From positions 37,781,570 through 37,845,569 of the forward strand of contig OX381705.1 of assembly GCA_947462335.1 (NCBI GenBank): 64,000 nucleotides of DNA, given 5' to 3'. Within the stretch, counting starts at the first letter, position 1. Each line of letters starts with the position of its first letter. This DNA comes from Harmothoe impar (lineage: Eukaryota > Annelida > Polychaeta > Phyllodocida > Polynoidae). The notes under the pieces were generated by a model. That model made no database searches. It was not told where the DNA came from and saw nothing but the letters and a program-made list of their open reading frames with translations. A program made the position numbers and the translations under genes. This document shows, in pieces, positions 43,916 through 55,136 of the stretch.

Positions 43916-44990
43916 TAACGTGCTCCACAGTCTTTAGACAGTTAAGACTATAGTCAAGACTGGAGAATTTGGCGAGACGCCCCTCTGGGAGGTCATAATC
44001 CTCAATGTTAGGTGTTAGCTCATTAACATCAGATACCATATTAACAACCCATTTAAATGTTCATTTTAATAGCAACTCACCCTATTCTGACAAAATCCTA
44101 TTAGCAGGTAACCTCTGTATAAACCATACTGCAAACATCTGCTACTTCCAGCGTCTGCCTCGTGACTGATAGTGTACAACAAGACGAAGTGGGCAGAGAT
44201 TAGAAAAAATGAGGCTCTTTATATAGCCGAGAGAGCAGCTAATCTGGATGTTCTAAGCTTGTTTTCACCTAGAGCCCCACCCTCTTCCAGAGAGAATCAA
44301 ATCGCTTTTCACCTGAACCCTTCCACCCCTAATCCATCAGCATGAAAAGAGAGATAACGAGTGTAACGTGCGCTACATGTATATGGGATTATAGCTGGTG
44401 AAGAGATAAAGCCGAGTCACCTGTGTATACAAAGACTACAGGGGGTGATTAACGCCAGGTGTGACGCGCCAGCCCGTGAACGGATTATCTTTTAAGCTGA
44501 CGCTTAAATTCAACTAGCCAGCCGCCGTCCACACCACTCACTGCGGCAAGAGGAGGTGCTTTTGTTTTACACTTGAGTCGCTTACCACACGGTCTCTACC
44601 TCACAGACAGACACGCGCCCCCTGTAGCTTTTTTTTGTTTTTTTTTGTATACACACGCTAATCTCATAACCCCCTTATCCGTTATACAGGTAACGGGTAT
44701 TCTCTTTTAAAATAGCTGCCAGTCAGCTTAGCTCTAGAAGCAAGAAGGTGTGTATAGGTGCCTTATAAGTCGGCAGGGGGTAAATACTAGTGAAAAAGGA
44801 AGGCAGGTGTGCAGGTAGCTTTTCTAACAGACACGTGTGTGCACTAAGCTGCTTAAGTCTAAACCCTCCCGCAGTAGTCAGGCGGCATGTGAAAACTTAC
44901 TTAACAGATCTCTTACATTGAGTAGAGTCTCTGTGCTGAGAGAGTCTTTTCAGCCATTTTAAGAGGATTATCTAGGACAGGGTACATAAG
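43280..44990 (+). repeat. Segment shared with the 18.2-20 kb element
   Basis: Parallels 18160-19970. Both contain GGCCCCTAAAGAGGGGCC, GTTAAGCAGCATG, the TCATCTGACGAAA block, GTGTATACAAAGACTACAGG and the GGTGTGACGCGCCAGCC unit. It runs up to GTACATAAG-type sequence before the trinucleotide region. Confidence 0.75.
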
Positions 44991-45204
44991 GAGTGAAACG
45001 CCGAATAGCGGCTACTCAGTCTCGTGCCGCACAAGCAGCAGCATCTGGCAGCGGCTTCAGCAGCAGCTGCACGTGCAGCACAAGCAGCTGGCAGCGGCTT
45101 CAGCAGCAGCTGCACGTGCAGCACAAGCAGCTGGCAGCGGCTTCAGCAGCAGCTGCACGAGCAGCACAAGCAGTAACATCTGTCAACAGCATCCGTGACA
45201 TCGT

Positions 45205-45236
<32 letters not shown>

Positions 45237-45350
45237 TCTGTCAACAGCAGCCCTCATGACATCGTCAGCAGCACAAGCAGCCAGCAGCTGCTGCAGCTGC
45301 TTCAGCAGCTGCTGCACGAGCAGTAGCACAAGCAGCATCCGTGACATCGT

Positions 45351-45389
<39 letters not shown>

Positions 45390-45525
45390 CTGTCAACAGT
45401 ATCCATGACATCGTCAGCAGCACAAGCAGCCAGCAGCTGCTGCAGCTGCTGCATGAGCAGCACAAGCAGCACAAGCAGCAGCACCGACAGCAGCAGCAGC
45501 AGCGGCAGTGTGGACCACTAAATTC
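44990..45525 (+). repeat. CAG/GCAGCA-rich region at the poly-alanine ORF position
   Basis: A frame from 44993 (start MKRRIAATQSRAAQAAA, ending 45259) begins GTGAAACG where the other element has GTGAAACATGG. Repeats of about 45 bp (GCTGCACGTGCAGCACAAGC, CAGCGGCTTCAG) and a CATC(T/C)GT(C/G)A-CATCGTCAGCAGC unit run to 45525. The frame has no stable composition and switches between Ala, Ser and Gln, so this looks like a decayed or convergent equivalent of 20003-20890. Confidence 0.6.
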
Positions 45526-45529
45526 GAGA

Positions 45530-45668
45530 TGAAGCCTAGTGACATTTGACATGAAGCTTGAAAAACATAGTGACAGGTGACATGAACAATTCTTAAAATC
45601 GACATGAGATATGAGCATAATTAAGCGACATCGACATGCACCATGGCTATTTTTTAAGACAAACATCA
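45530..45668 (+). repeat. CGACATG-family repeat, copy 6
   Basis: TAAATTCGAGATGAAGCCTA, GACATGAACAATTCTTAAAATC, GACATGAGATATGAGC: same unit types as at 55137. Confidence 0.7.
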
Positions 45669-45784
45669 TATGTCATAGCCTCCTCATCCAAACCTCCACT
45701 AGTAGTGCTCTATAAGCGCAAGCTTTGCCTTAAGAGAGCTGTAGCTGTGAACCCTCTCCTCCCCCCGTGCACACAGGTGAATTA

Positions 45785-46131
45785 TCAGAGTCAGCCAATG
45801 GTGCCAATACCACTCTCATACAAGGGTCAGGCGCTGCTGGACTATAATAGATGAGTCAAGGACTGTTCTACTGAGGGTCAAGCAGGCTAAGTCGGACATT
45901 CAATGACAGGCAGGTCTTTAGCAAACTTGCTTGAAAGTCTGGACAGCATTGACAGACTGGGGCATAAGGATCTCGCATGGTCAGACTTTTCAAGCAAGTT
46001 TGCTAAAGTCACGTTATTGAATGTCCGACCTAGCCTGACCCTCAGTAGAACGGTCCTTGACCCATCTATTATAGTCCAGCAGTGCCCGACCCTTGTCTGA
46101 GAGCGGTTTAGGTGCCATTGGGTGCCTCTGA
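45785..46131. repeat. Fold-back element, arms about 160 bp
   Basis: Left TCAGAGTCAGCCAATGGTGCC and right GGTGCCATTGGGTGCCTCTGA are inverted. Similarity continues inward through GGACTATAATAGATG, TTCTACTGAGGGTCA and TTTAGCAAACTTGCTTGAAA to about 25-40 bp from the centre near 45958. It lies 70 bp inside the right TIR. Confidence 0.85.
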
Positions 46132-46200
46132 TATTTGCCTCTGTGTAAGATGAGAAAAGGAGCTGTTGAAAGACTATATTTCAAGCTAGAAAACTGTAAT

Positions 46201-46892
46201 TGTATAGGAGAGAGACCTTGCTTATTTCTTATAAAGTTGTAAGATAGTCACATCATGATGCACATCATCATAAACGCAATCATGATACATTTCATTGTAA
46301 GTAGACGAACCAGTAGACTCGCCTCTCTGCCCTCTAAAAGAGAGGGCAGAGTCTCACTCTTAAAAAACCCTTCCCCTCCCCCCCTCCCCCCCTCCCCCCC
46401 CCCCATGCATCTTAAAGAGTGCCCCCCAGAGTGCCCCTCCCCCCCCTAAAAAAAAGAGCCACATTTTTAAATTATTTTTTAGCAAGCTTTCAGCTTGCTT
46501 TTTTTCTTTTTTAAAATTTATTTATCCATAAAAATCTCAAGTGACTTATTTTGAAATTCGCGCCAACCTAGTAGTCACGTGACCCCCTTAAGTAGGTCAC
46601 TTCCAGTCACGTGACCTATTTGAATTTCCCGCCAACATGGTGGTCACGTGACCCTCTTAAGTAGGTCACTTCCGGTCACGTGACCTATTTGAATTTCCCG
46701 CCCAAAAGTCACGTGACCGGAAGTAGGTCACTTCCGGTCACGTGACCTATTTGAATTTCCCGCCAAAAGGGAGGCCTCTCATTGGCTGCTTTTGAATTTC
46801 CCGCCAAAAGGGAGGCCTCTGATTGGCTGCCGGTCGATTGAGTAATAAACAGTACTTAACTATAGTCCCGTTCCGATACATACAATACTACT
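46201..46892 (-). repeat. Right TIR, about 692 bp
   Basis: Inverted copy of the left TIR. It starts at TGTATAGGAGAGAG and ends ACTACT directly before CACTGG. C-tract lengths near 46375-46400 differ from the left arm. Confidence 0.93.
46540..46825. promoter_or_regulatory. Mirror array of the same sites in right TIR
   Basis: Inverted copy with TTTCCCGCCAAAAGG, GTCACGTGAC, ACTTCCGGTCACGTGAC and CTCATTGGCTGC. It lies about 70 bp from the element end, oriented to read in either direction. Confidence 0.6.
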
Positions 46893-46898
46893 CACTGG

Positions 46899-47620
46899 CG
46901 ATCTGATAATGCCGACTGTAGTCTTTAATAACGCTGCTGTGGTGGGCCAGAAAAGGTGACAGAGGTGTGAAACGTTTTTGATAAGAAGTGTGGGGACTTC
47001 CGATTTTCGCATCGGCGGAAATCGGCGATTTCTGCCATTAACACACTGATACTGTGATTATTTGATAGCTAGGTTGAAAGCTGTGATTTCAAGGTACCCC
47101 CCAGCGAAATCTGGGATCAAAAAGACCAATTTTTGACCGATTTACATCCAATTTAATTTAAAGTCAATTTTGAAAGTTGCATAACAGTACTAAATATTCA
47201 AGAGACTTAAAAAATAACCCCCTAAACACCTTTTTATGGTATTAAATGTCCCAGATGTGAGTTTTCATGTAATTCTGAGTTGGTCCAATGTCATTTTTGG
47301 CCGGGCCAAATTATGACACATTTCCCTTACCCTGCTTATTTGTCACTGCTCACTCTAGCTATGAGTGGTCCTCCCAACGATGTCGCTAAATTATACCCAG
47401 AAGTTTTGAAAATATAGTTAAAAATGTATAAGGCCACACCAAAAAATAATAGAGTTGGTCTATGGATTTTGGTCTTCAAGAAATGGGGGGGGGGGGCTTT
47501 TTTTTTGGGGGGGGGTTCTTTTTTTATAAACCTCTTAATCTGCACTGAACTGGACGGCACTTTAGGGTACTTTTTAAAATGTGTTTTCCTAATTATGTTG
47601 AGGTGTAAGTTTGGCATCAA
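46899..47620. other. No gene seen
   Basis: Starts with the MITE remainder (CGATCTGATAATGCCGACTG), then AT-rich unique-looking sequence with poly-G and poly-T runs at 47483-47530. Confidence 0.5.
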
Positions 47621-48036
47621 AACCCCACCTTTAAGACGACCCCGCCTTTAAGACGACCCCCCAACTTAAGAAAAAAAATCGTCTTGTGTAAAAAAAAGTA
47701 TGACAATTTAGAAAACCCCGCCTTTAAGACGACCCCCGACTTTGGGGGTCCTGCCAACCCCCAGACCCCATCGAAATCACCCAAATTACAAGTTTTTGAT
47801 TGTTTTTTCCGTGAATTAGTATAGCCTGCAGTACAATACAAGTTACCTTCAAAAACTAATAAAGGAAAAGTTCACAAATTGTACCATTTTGTTGATATGT
47901 TGTTTCATTTTTTTCTGCCCTTTTTTTTCCAAATCAAGATTTTCAAAACCCGACCCCCTACTTTGGGTAAAAAATCCGTCTTGTAGAAAAAATAAATCCC
48001 AAAATAAATCTGTCTTAAAGGCGGGGTTTTACGGTA
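47621..48036. mobile_element. MITE with TACCGTA end, CCCCGCCTTTAAGACGA subfamily
   Basis: Left part AAAACCCCACCTTTAAGACG; right end TTAAAGGCGGGGTTTTACGGTA. The unit CCCCGCCTTTAAGACGACCC is repeated at 47640 and 47715. The left TACCGT is lost. Confidence 0.8.
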
Positions 48037-49190
48037 GATCTAATTAATATGACATGATTAAAACCCATTGTTTTTTTTATACAATATGACATTTCAACCA
48101 AAAAGGGCCTTTTAGGTTCAAAAGCCCCCAAAAAGGCTTTTAGGTTTCAGCCCAACTAGTAGGTCAACTGACATAATTCAAATGATATGATCTAAATGAA
48201 TTCAGGCTTGATATAATGATCCATCAATTCTGACTTTATGGTTCAAAGGCCCTAAAAGGGCCTTTTAGGTTCAAAAGCCCCCAAAAGGGCCTTTCTGTTT
48301 CAGTAAGTAGGTCAAAGATGTAGGTCAAAAAACAACTTCACTATATGATTAGATCATAATGAATTACAATCTTAATATAAAGATCCATGGGGAGTGATTA
48401 AACGTTCTGTATTGAACTGTATGACCCTATGGTAAGTCTGTAAAGGCCCTTTTGAGAATAAGTAGGTCAACTATCATAATCACACAGTAATGCTATTTTG
48501 ATTTCTATGAGTGCTGATGTTTTGATTCATAATAATTGTTGTGTTTTGAACTATATATATATGCCTGTACAAGGATAAAATGCCCCAGTATGTCATTTGA
48601 AGATCATTTAAAGGTCATTTGAAAGTCATACCATAAAATGGACTATTATATGGTATTACACTCTACACTCAGGATATGCCCTGAAAATTTCAAGTCAATA
48701 CATTAGAGGATAAAGATTATATTGATGAAATCGTATGTCTTTAAGTTTGAGCTGTTAAATTCCCATCACAGAAACTGAATCACTCTTCTACCATTTCTAT
48801 ATTGGGAATAGACTCATTATTTCGAGCACTAATCACCCTGTAGATTCAGTTCTAGACAAGGTAGAAACAAAATTCCAAAAGTTTTGGAATGGTCTCTCTA
48901 AGCTCTATCAATTGTGATCAAAACGGTGTTAATCTATTTTAAACTTATTTTTTATTAAAGTGCCTGTAGTACTGAACCATACTAGCAAAAATTCGTGTAT
49001 AAGCCACACCCGACACTGGGCCGATCCTATAAGCTGCACTGGGGATCTGACTCTCCTACTAGCCCCGGCTGCTACACGAGAATTTATGGTTGTAACATTT
49101 GGACCACCCTACTTGTTAAAAACTTTTAACACTAACTTAATTGAATGTAGCATATTTGTATTCTTTGTAAACGACCCCTTGCGATTGCAG
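48037..49190. other. Upstream intron or flank of the host gene
   Basis: Contains two copies of a GGGCCTTTTAGGTTCAAAAG block (48107, 48257) and a short TACCGTA-type MITE (about 48985-49090, ATTCGTGTATAAGCCACACC ... ACACGAGAATTTATGGT). No coding exon recognised before 49191. Confidence 0.55.
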
Positions 49191-49272
49191 GACACTTAAG
49201 GAGCGCCTACGGGCACGCAGGCAGAAGCTAAAAGAATCTACAGGGAATGAAAGTGATGCTTCTCCAAGAAAG
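49191..49272 (+). CDS. Host gene exon A, 82 bp
   Basis: Acceptor TTGCGATTGCAG/G and donor AAG/GTAGAA. With one leading base completing a codon from an upstream exon, it reads 27 codons, TLKERLRARRQKLKESTGNE..., ending in phase 0. Strongly basic helix then acidic-serine tail. The preceding exon is not identified. I do not recognise the protein family. Confidence 0.65.
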
Positions 49273-49637
49273 GTAGAAACAACATATATGACGTGGCTTT
49301 AGCCCCTTTCGATAGATTTGAATAGCAAGTCAAAATCACATGTATAGCATGTTTGTACGGTATAGCTATATCGTTAATCGTTATCTGACATAATTAAGAT
49401 CTATAATATTGTAATTATATTATGAAGAATGGTTTCCAAAGATATATTAGCGTAGGCCAACCATATACCAAAAAAAAAGTACCAGTAGTGGACCCACCCA
49501 AAGTAGATGCGACTCAATCGTCCCCTATCCAATTCATGCCACACACGACCAGCCTCACCTCACTGTTGATAGTCATAGAGGTGTGCCGTGTCTGCAGTCT
49601 GTTGCTATTGAGACCAACAAATGCCTTGTTTCATCAG

Positions 49638-49682
49638 CTCCTACCTACGGATGATGATGACCCGAGTGAAGACACAGCAGAG
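49638..49682 (+). CDS. Host gene exon B, 45 bp
   Basis: Acceptor TTTCATCAG and donor GAG/GTATGT. Phase 0 on both sides, 15 codons: LLPTDDDDPSEDTAE. Acidic linker matching the style of exons A and C. Confidence 0.65.
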
Positions 49683-49877
49683 GTATGTATAGCAAGTCAT
49701 AAATGATTCAGAGACATATTTAACATGTTGAAAGCAAAAATTAATGATTTCAGTTATAAGCCATAATAAGCGTGACATTCAAAACAGCTGATTTCGAAAT
49801 GTTAAGTTTAAAATATACCCAGCTATACACACTAAATTCATGAGAATTAGAAAATTGCCTTTTTTGTGTGTTATTAG

Positions 49878-49952
49878 CCTGAGTCTGATACCAAGGGTAC
49901 AGAGACCCTAATGGATGACCTAAAGAAGAGAAGACGCAGAGCTCAAAAGGAG
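49878..49952 (+). CDS. Host gene exon C, 75 bp
   Basis: Acceptor TGTGTTATTAG and donor GAG/GTACGT. Phase 0 to phase 0, 25 codons: PESDTKGTETLMDDLKKRRR then RAQKE. Again acidic then basic. An upstream pyrimidine-rich tract is present. Confidence 0.65.
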
Positions 49953-52330
49953 GTACGTGCCAATATCTTTACACCGCATAGACATAAAGTACTTGTAGGA
50001 AACAGACTGGTGGGACAAAGTATGCTTCTTTATTGGCTTTGGGACCTTGTCCCCAAAGCCATTTACACCAATGACCACAGTGTCGCTTTTTTCGACAAGA
50101 AAAGACTAGCATAGGCCCCCTTGTTCATTGTTAGATATAGCCCTAGCTAGCCCTTAAAGAGGCCCCGACACCTTCCCTGCTACTCATAAATTGCTATTAG
50201 CTAATATAGCCGTGACCAGCATAGTACACTCTAAATGACCGACACCTACACCCTGTAGCAGCTATGGTAAAACAAAGCCGGCCACATGAGGGGTCAGGCC
50301 GCACAGGTGCGTAATTCACAGTTTGGGGAAGAAGGCGGAAGTGACGTAAACGGCGGTAGGGGTCCAAAGCATTGTGGGATATGGGTCAAGCTGTTAGGCC
50401 TAATACTTGGTACATATACACGCTTACTAATAGCTTTATGTTGGCCAATATATTAGTTAAATTTCTAATTTATTTACTAGCGGTGTTCAACGCATATAGG
50501 AGAATCCATTTTCATAGTTATAGATCTGTGCCATGAATATACCTGTGATGAAAACGTATTCTATGAACACCCAAAACTGGGTTGTCGCCCCTATTAAGTA
50601 TAGCCTAGGTTAGACCTCGGGTGTGAATACACATGCCACACTATATCATATACAGAGGAATGAGGATTTACTCGTTATCTAGGCCCTAAATCTATTTTGT
50701 ATAGGTCATCGTTATAAGAAGTCATAGTCCTCCCACAGAAATGACTTGTATAATCTGTAACTATCAAAAACATGAAGGGTATGAAACTATGAATGCACAA
50801 TATAACTATGGGACCTGCAGTGAAATAAAAGGCGCAGGTGTATGATATCCCTTGTTTAATAATCCGGGTATAGTGATAGACAGTCTTAGACACAAATGTC
50901 TGCATCACTGGAGGTAACTAAGGACTGTGGCTATGAGCCTATAGCCTAACTGAATGCTGAAAACGTAACTTATGTTGAACTCACAGCAAATTAGAGTTAT
51001 CTTTTTAATAATTGCTTCACTTAAGTCTGTGTGTGATTTTAATCAATATGAATACATTGGGGGCAGGCAATAGATCATATTAATCTTACAAAAAACATAA
51101 TGGATAATATAACGGAAGATAAACAGAATTTAGCATACACAGAAAACCGAATGGAATGTACACTGAAAACGTAATGGAATACATGTGTGGATATAGGTGG
51201 ATGGAATATATAGGAACCATGACAAATAATGACTTGGGGGCTGAAAGTATTGTGTATACTTCTCGTTTCAAAGGCTCACTATACTTCCCGTTATAAAGGG
51301 GTGGACCAGTTTCTAAATATAAATATACTATAAGTGATTACCACTTGGTATACACTCTGTATGTGGCAGATATGTCTACCACCAGCATAATATATAGGCC
51401 TAAGGTTAATCATATAAGGCTAACCAAACGAGCCTTATGAAATCACACTTATACAGACCTTAGGGTTTAGGAAAATATTATACCTCACCACTTTTATTAT
51501 GCTGTACAACTGCTATCAAGAAGTAGTTGACTAATTGACTGAGCCAAATCAAACTGTAATGAACTGTTCATGAGACTCTTCTATGCATTTCTATTACATC
51601 CTCTCTGAAAGGGGGTGCCCTGTTGGCTCATTAATGAAAAACTTCCAGTGTATAAAGATTTCTCAGGCAAATAAAAATACAAATACAACTACCTGCCCCT
51701 CATCCCCTTCACCTCCTTACTGCCGATGACGTCACAACATGGCGAGGTGTGGATGGAGGCCTGTTGTGGCACTCAGCCCCACCTGCAGTAGTGGCCTGGG
51801 TCGTGTATGGCGCGCATTGGTTGGGTACACTACACATATACACGGACAATGATCTTTGACTCTGTTCTATACATTAGTTGAGAAATATAGATAGCCAAAA
51901 TATCATGTCAGGGCCTCTTTAAACCTTGCTTGGACTGGTATCCCCATGTGTCCTTGTAGGCATGTGCAAGACTAATTTATCCTAGATCTTGTTTTCAGTT
52001 ACTATATGTAGAACCAATGTACCTTGTGGTAAGGCCTAGACATCTTGTGAACAGCCATATTTTGAGTTCTCTAATGTGGCTGTCAATGGCAAGGATAGGT
52101 ACCAGCCTAATAACTATTGACTCCTATGTCAAGCCAAGCTGTCAATGTCAATGCCAATTCCCATACTATGCACATACAGGAGCTATACTAGAAGTTGAGT
52201 GGGTCCAGGGTGGCTCTTGAAATCACTCAAGCCCGCCCAAAGACAAACTGTGAAGTCCAACATAATTACCCCTCCCCCACCCCACACACACATGCACCAA
52301 CCCTGAAATAATATTTTACAGTCTTTAAAG
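49953..52330. other. First part of host intron C-D, no gene seen
   Basis: Mostly AT-rich. A GC-richer patch with GGCGGAAGTGACGTAAACGG (50335-50355) is reminiscent of a promoter but lacks support. No transposon signature recognised. Confidence 0.5.
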
Positions 52331-52339
52331 GAAGGCCAT

Positions 52340-52670
52340 CACAAGTCCTCCTTGTGCCCCCCTTCTCCTCCCTGTGCCTCCCTGTGCCCTCTCCTCCTCC
52401 TCCTCCCTCTGCCCTCTCCTCCTCCTCCCTCCCTTCTCTGCCCTCTCCTCCTCCCTCTGCCCTCTCCTCCTTCCTATGCCCCCTCCTACTACCCCATCTA
52501 CCACTCCCCCCCCACTCTACCCCATTTTCCTCCTTCCTGTTACCTCCTCCTCCCTCTGCCCCCTCCTACTACCCCATCTTTCCTCTCCCCCCCTCTACCC
52601 TATTTTCCTCCTTCCTGTTACCTTCTCCTCCCTCTGCCGTCTCTCCTTCTGCCCCCTCCTCCTCCCTCTG
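52340..52670 (+). repeat. Pyrimidine tract, CCTCCTC/CCTCTGCC repeats
   Basis: About 330 bp almost only C and T on the plus strand, with CTCCTCCTCCCTCTGCC-type units and a 100-bp TACTACCCCATCT...TTTTCCTCCTTCCTGTTACC duplication. Such tracts can form triplex DNA. Proline-rich frames here are not genes. Confidence 0.85.
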
Positions 52671-52673
52671 ACT

Positions 52674-53254
52674 GCCAAGATGGCTGCTGAAAACTCAAGA
52701 TTGTCTGATTTCCTTGTGTGATACATGGATAATAGGGTTTTCTGGGACGTAGAATCCATTTTCAGGCTCACAATTTCAATCCGAGAAATTTCCAAGATGG
52801 CTGCCAAGATGGCCACCAAAAACTCAAGGTTGTCTGATTTCCTTGTGTGATACATGGATAGTAGGGTTTCCTGGGATGTAGAATCCATTTTCAGGCTCAG
52901 ATTTTCAATCTGAGAAATTTCCAAGATGGCTGCCAAGATGGCCACCAAAAACTCAAGATTGTCTGCTTTCCTTGTGTGATACATGGATAGTAGGGTTTTC
53001 TGGGATGTAGAATCCATTTTCAGGCTCAGATTTTCAACCCGAGAAATTTCCAAGATGGCTGCCAAGATGGCCACCAAAAACTCAAGATTGTCTGCTTTCC
53101 TTGTATGACACATGTATAATAGGGTTTTCTGGGATGTAGAATCCATTTGTAGGCTCCGATTTTTGATCCAGGTAATTTTCAAGATGGCTGCCAAGATGGT
53201 ATTTGCATAGGCATCAATGGAGTTGTATTGGTACCTATTTGATTCCATTGGCAC
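52674..53254 (-). repeat. 129-bp tandem repeat with an open minus-strand frame
   Basis: Four to five units, starting near 52674, 52791, 52920, 53049 and 53178: CCAAGATGGCTGCCAAGATG, AACTCAAGATTGTCTG, GATGTAGAATCCATTTTCAG. The period 129 is 43 codons, so the minus strand is open for 219 codons (52595-53254) as 43-residue repeats with YHTRKADNLEFLVAILAAIL. Openness follows from the period; a coding role is doubtful. Confidence 0.75.
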
Positions 53255-53259
53255 ATATT

Positions 53260-54530
53260 GGATTCTATTGTTATACCAGCTGCAGTAAAACTAATAAAAA
53301 TCAAAAAGATTTAGCGAAGTGCATGTAACTAATTGACCATGCAGTGTTGCTGCAAACCATCAAACATGAATTGCATAAGAACCCCAGAAACACCAAAAAT
53401 GATATATCTATGCCCCCTCGTTTTCTCACCTGTAGTTCATAACAATCCTATAAAACCCAAAGCCACTACGGCTTTGCCGTAAAATCCTTGAATGTGTCCC
53501 CTTGTTACAGATACCAGCGCAGAACAAAATCAGAAATAGGCCTAGACTCTCATGACTTCAATGTGTGTTAAAGCAGAGTCTGACCAACACTCTAACTCCC
53601 AATTTCACAATAGTTCAAATAGATATACATGTCGATTTCAGAAATAACATCTGTGCGATTTAACGCGGCTACAGCAGACCCTCGGGAATGCTACTCCATC
53701 ATATTGTGTATTTATATGTTGTGTATATATACCGGTATATGTACATAATTGACTCAGGGTTACCACCTTGAGTCTTATGTGACGCCTCTCGAGGGGTCAT
53801 TTCAGGATAGTGAAAATTCAAATTCATATATGTCAATTAAAACAAGAAATACTACTTCAATCAACTACAGCTGCAGCTTCAATCTTCCAGTCAATCAATT
53901 CAACCACCCTAACCCTGAGTCATTTGTGATGTAAATCACACCTTCAATCTTTGTTTTCTTCAACTTTTGAAAAAAGGAGTGTAAACCGGGATTACTGCTT
54001 GGATAAAAATCTTATAATCTTACAATCATACCAGTCACGGCCTAGTTTAACTAAATCTAATGGCAAATTGTAGCCGATCTTACGGTCTGTTTTCATTCCC
54101 CCTCCCTCCCCTCCCTTCATCGTGCCACCCCCCCCCCTACCACGGCACACACACAACCAACAACACTCGTACAGATCTCGTACAGATCTACGCGAATTAC
54201 TACGCCGGCTACATTCTCCAGCACATGTTTCCATCTGGCTGCACATCTAGGTACATGTGCTTGCAGAGTGATAAAAGTAGTCCCGGCACCCTTCCCACAG
54301 TCCCCCCACAGCAGCGATATGTAACACGATGGTTTTACAACCATTACGTAAGCGGGGCAGCGTGGATCTGACCTACTGCGGGACAATTGCAAGGTGGCGT
54401 TCATCCGCCCCAGTAATACCTTAGTAATACCAGAGTTTGAGGACAATTAGGGTGACACACACACCCTAATTTATCAAATCAACATTTAAAGAAAGGTAAA
54501 GCTCCTGGCCAATTCCCCCCACGCCACAGT
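53260..54530. other. No supported feature
   Basis: AT-rich. A short frame at 54060-54371 has Cys- and Tyr-containing sequence near RWFYNHYVSG that faintly resembles a Kunitz domain, but it lacks the cysteine pattern. Confidence 0.5.
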
Positions 54531-54532
54531 AT

Positions 54533-54759
54533 TACCGTAAATTCCCGCGTATAACCCGCGGGTTATACGTGAACGAAACCCTCAGTGAGGGTTCCACAAT
54601 ATTCCCAAAGTCTAGGTGCGGGTAATACGAGGGTTTTTGCCAGTATAGTACAGTATTAAAACCGCAATTTTCAGACCTAAGGTGCGGGTTATATGGTTCT
54701 CTCAAAGTCGGGGTGCGGGTTATACGCGAAATGCGGGTTATACGCGGGAATTTACGGTA
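54533..54759. mobile_element. Complete MITE with TACCGTA ends, CGCGTATAACCCGC subfamily
   Basis: Starts TACCGTAAATTCCCGCGTAT and ends TACGCGGGAATTTACGGTA; TIRs of about 20 bp, with AT/TAA flanks. The interior repeats GTGCGGGTTATACG units in both orientations. Confidence 0.85.
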
Positions 54760-55136
54760 ATAACCATATTGTCATAAAAGCTTAAGCAGGTCCCTGGTTT
54801 AACATACCAGTAAAGTGCCTCTACATGGGTACCCAGATTTTTGACCATGTCGCTGTGTATATACTAGTACCGATACATATATGAAATAACAAGACAACAA
54901 TCAATTAATTGGCGCAATAGCATAATGGCTGGATTAACCTGCCAAGTAGGCATGGTACATGCCCACCAGCCAAATCGCGACAATTAAGTATGGTCTCATA
55001 GACCCAACTATCACAAGCATATAACATAACATCAACCATCACATCACTATATATCACATCACAACACATCTCATCATCACATCACATCACATCTCACATC
55101 ACTAATCCTTGGTTACAATAGAGGATAACATATTAT

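Larger units (their letters stand above)
37337..46892. mobile_element. Polinton-like long-TIR element, 9,556 bp, non-autonomous
   Basis: Ends are exact inverted copies over about 690 bp, beginning AGTAGTATAGTATGTATCGG on the left (one base different on the right). CACTGG flanks both sides (37331-37336 and 46893-46898), a 6-bp target duplication. The uninterrupted MITE sequence CACTGGNGATCTGA seen at 49035 shows the empty site with one copy. AG-starting TIRs of several hundred bp and 6-bp duplications are hallmarks of Polinton/Maverick elements. Those are 15-20 kb and code for a protein-primed polymerase B, a retroviral-like integrase and capsid proteins. None is visible here, so it is a non-autonomous relative or a different class with similar ends. 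Confidence 0.85.

Noticed and set aside
45204..45669. Poly-Leu/Cys and poly-Ala frames on the minus strand near 45.4 kb
   Set aside because: CAG repeat read in other frames.
51999..52029. Extra host micro-exon (TTTTCAG / LLYVEPMYLV / GTAAGG)
   Set aside because: Splice sites look acceptable and length is 30 bp in phase 0, but the hydrophobic content does not fit the other exons and such short matches occur by chance.
52340..52721. Proline-rich ORFs
   Set aside because: Translation of a pyrimidine microsatellite in three frames; all frames look alike.
54060..54371. Kunitz-type inhibitor exon (RWFYNHYVSG, PPQQRYVT)
   Set aside because: Only the RWFYN-like stretch fits; cysteine spacing is wrong and a stop interrupts the rest. 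At most a very old relic.
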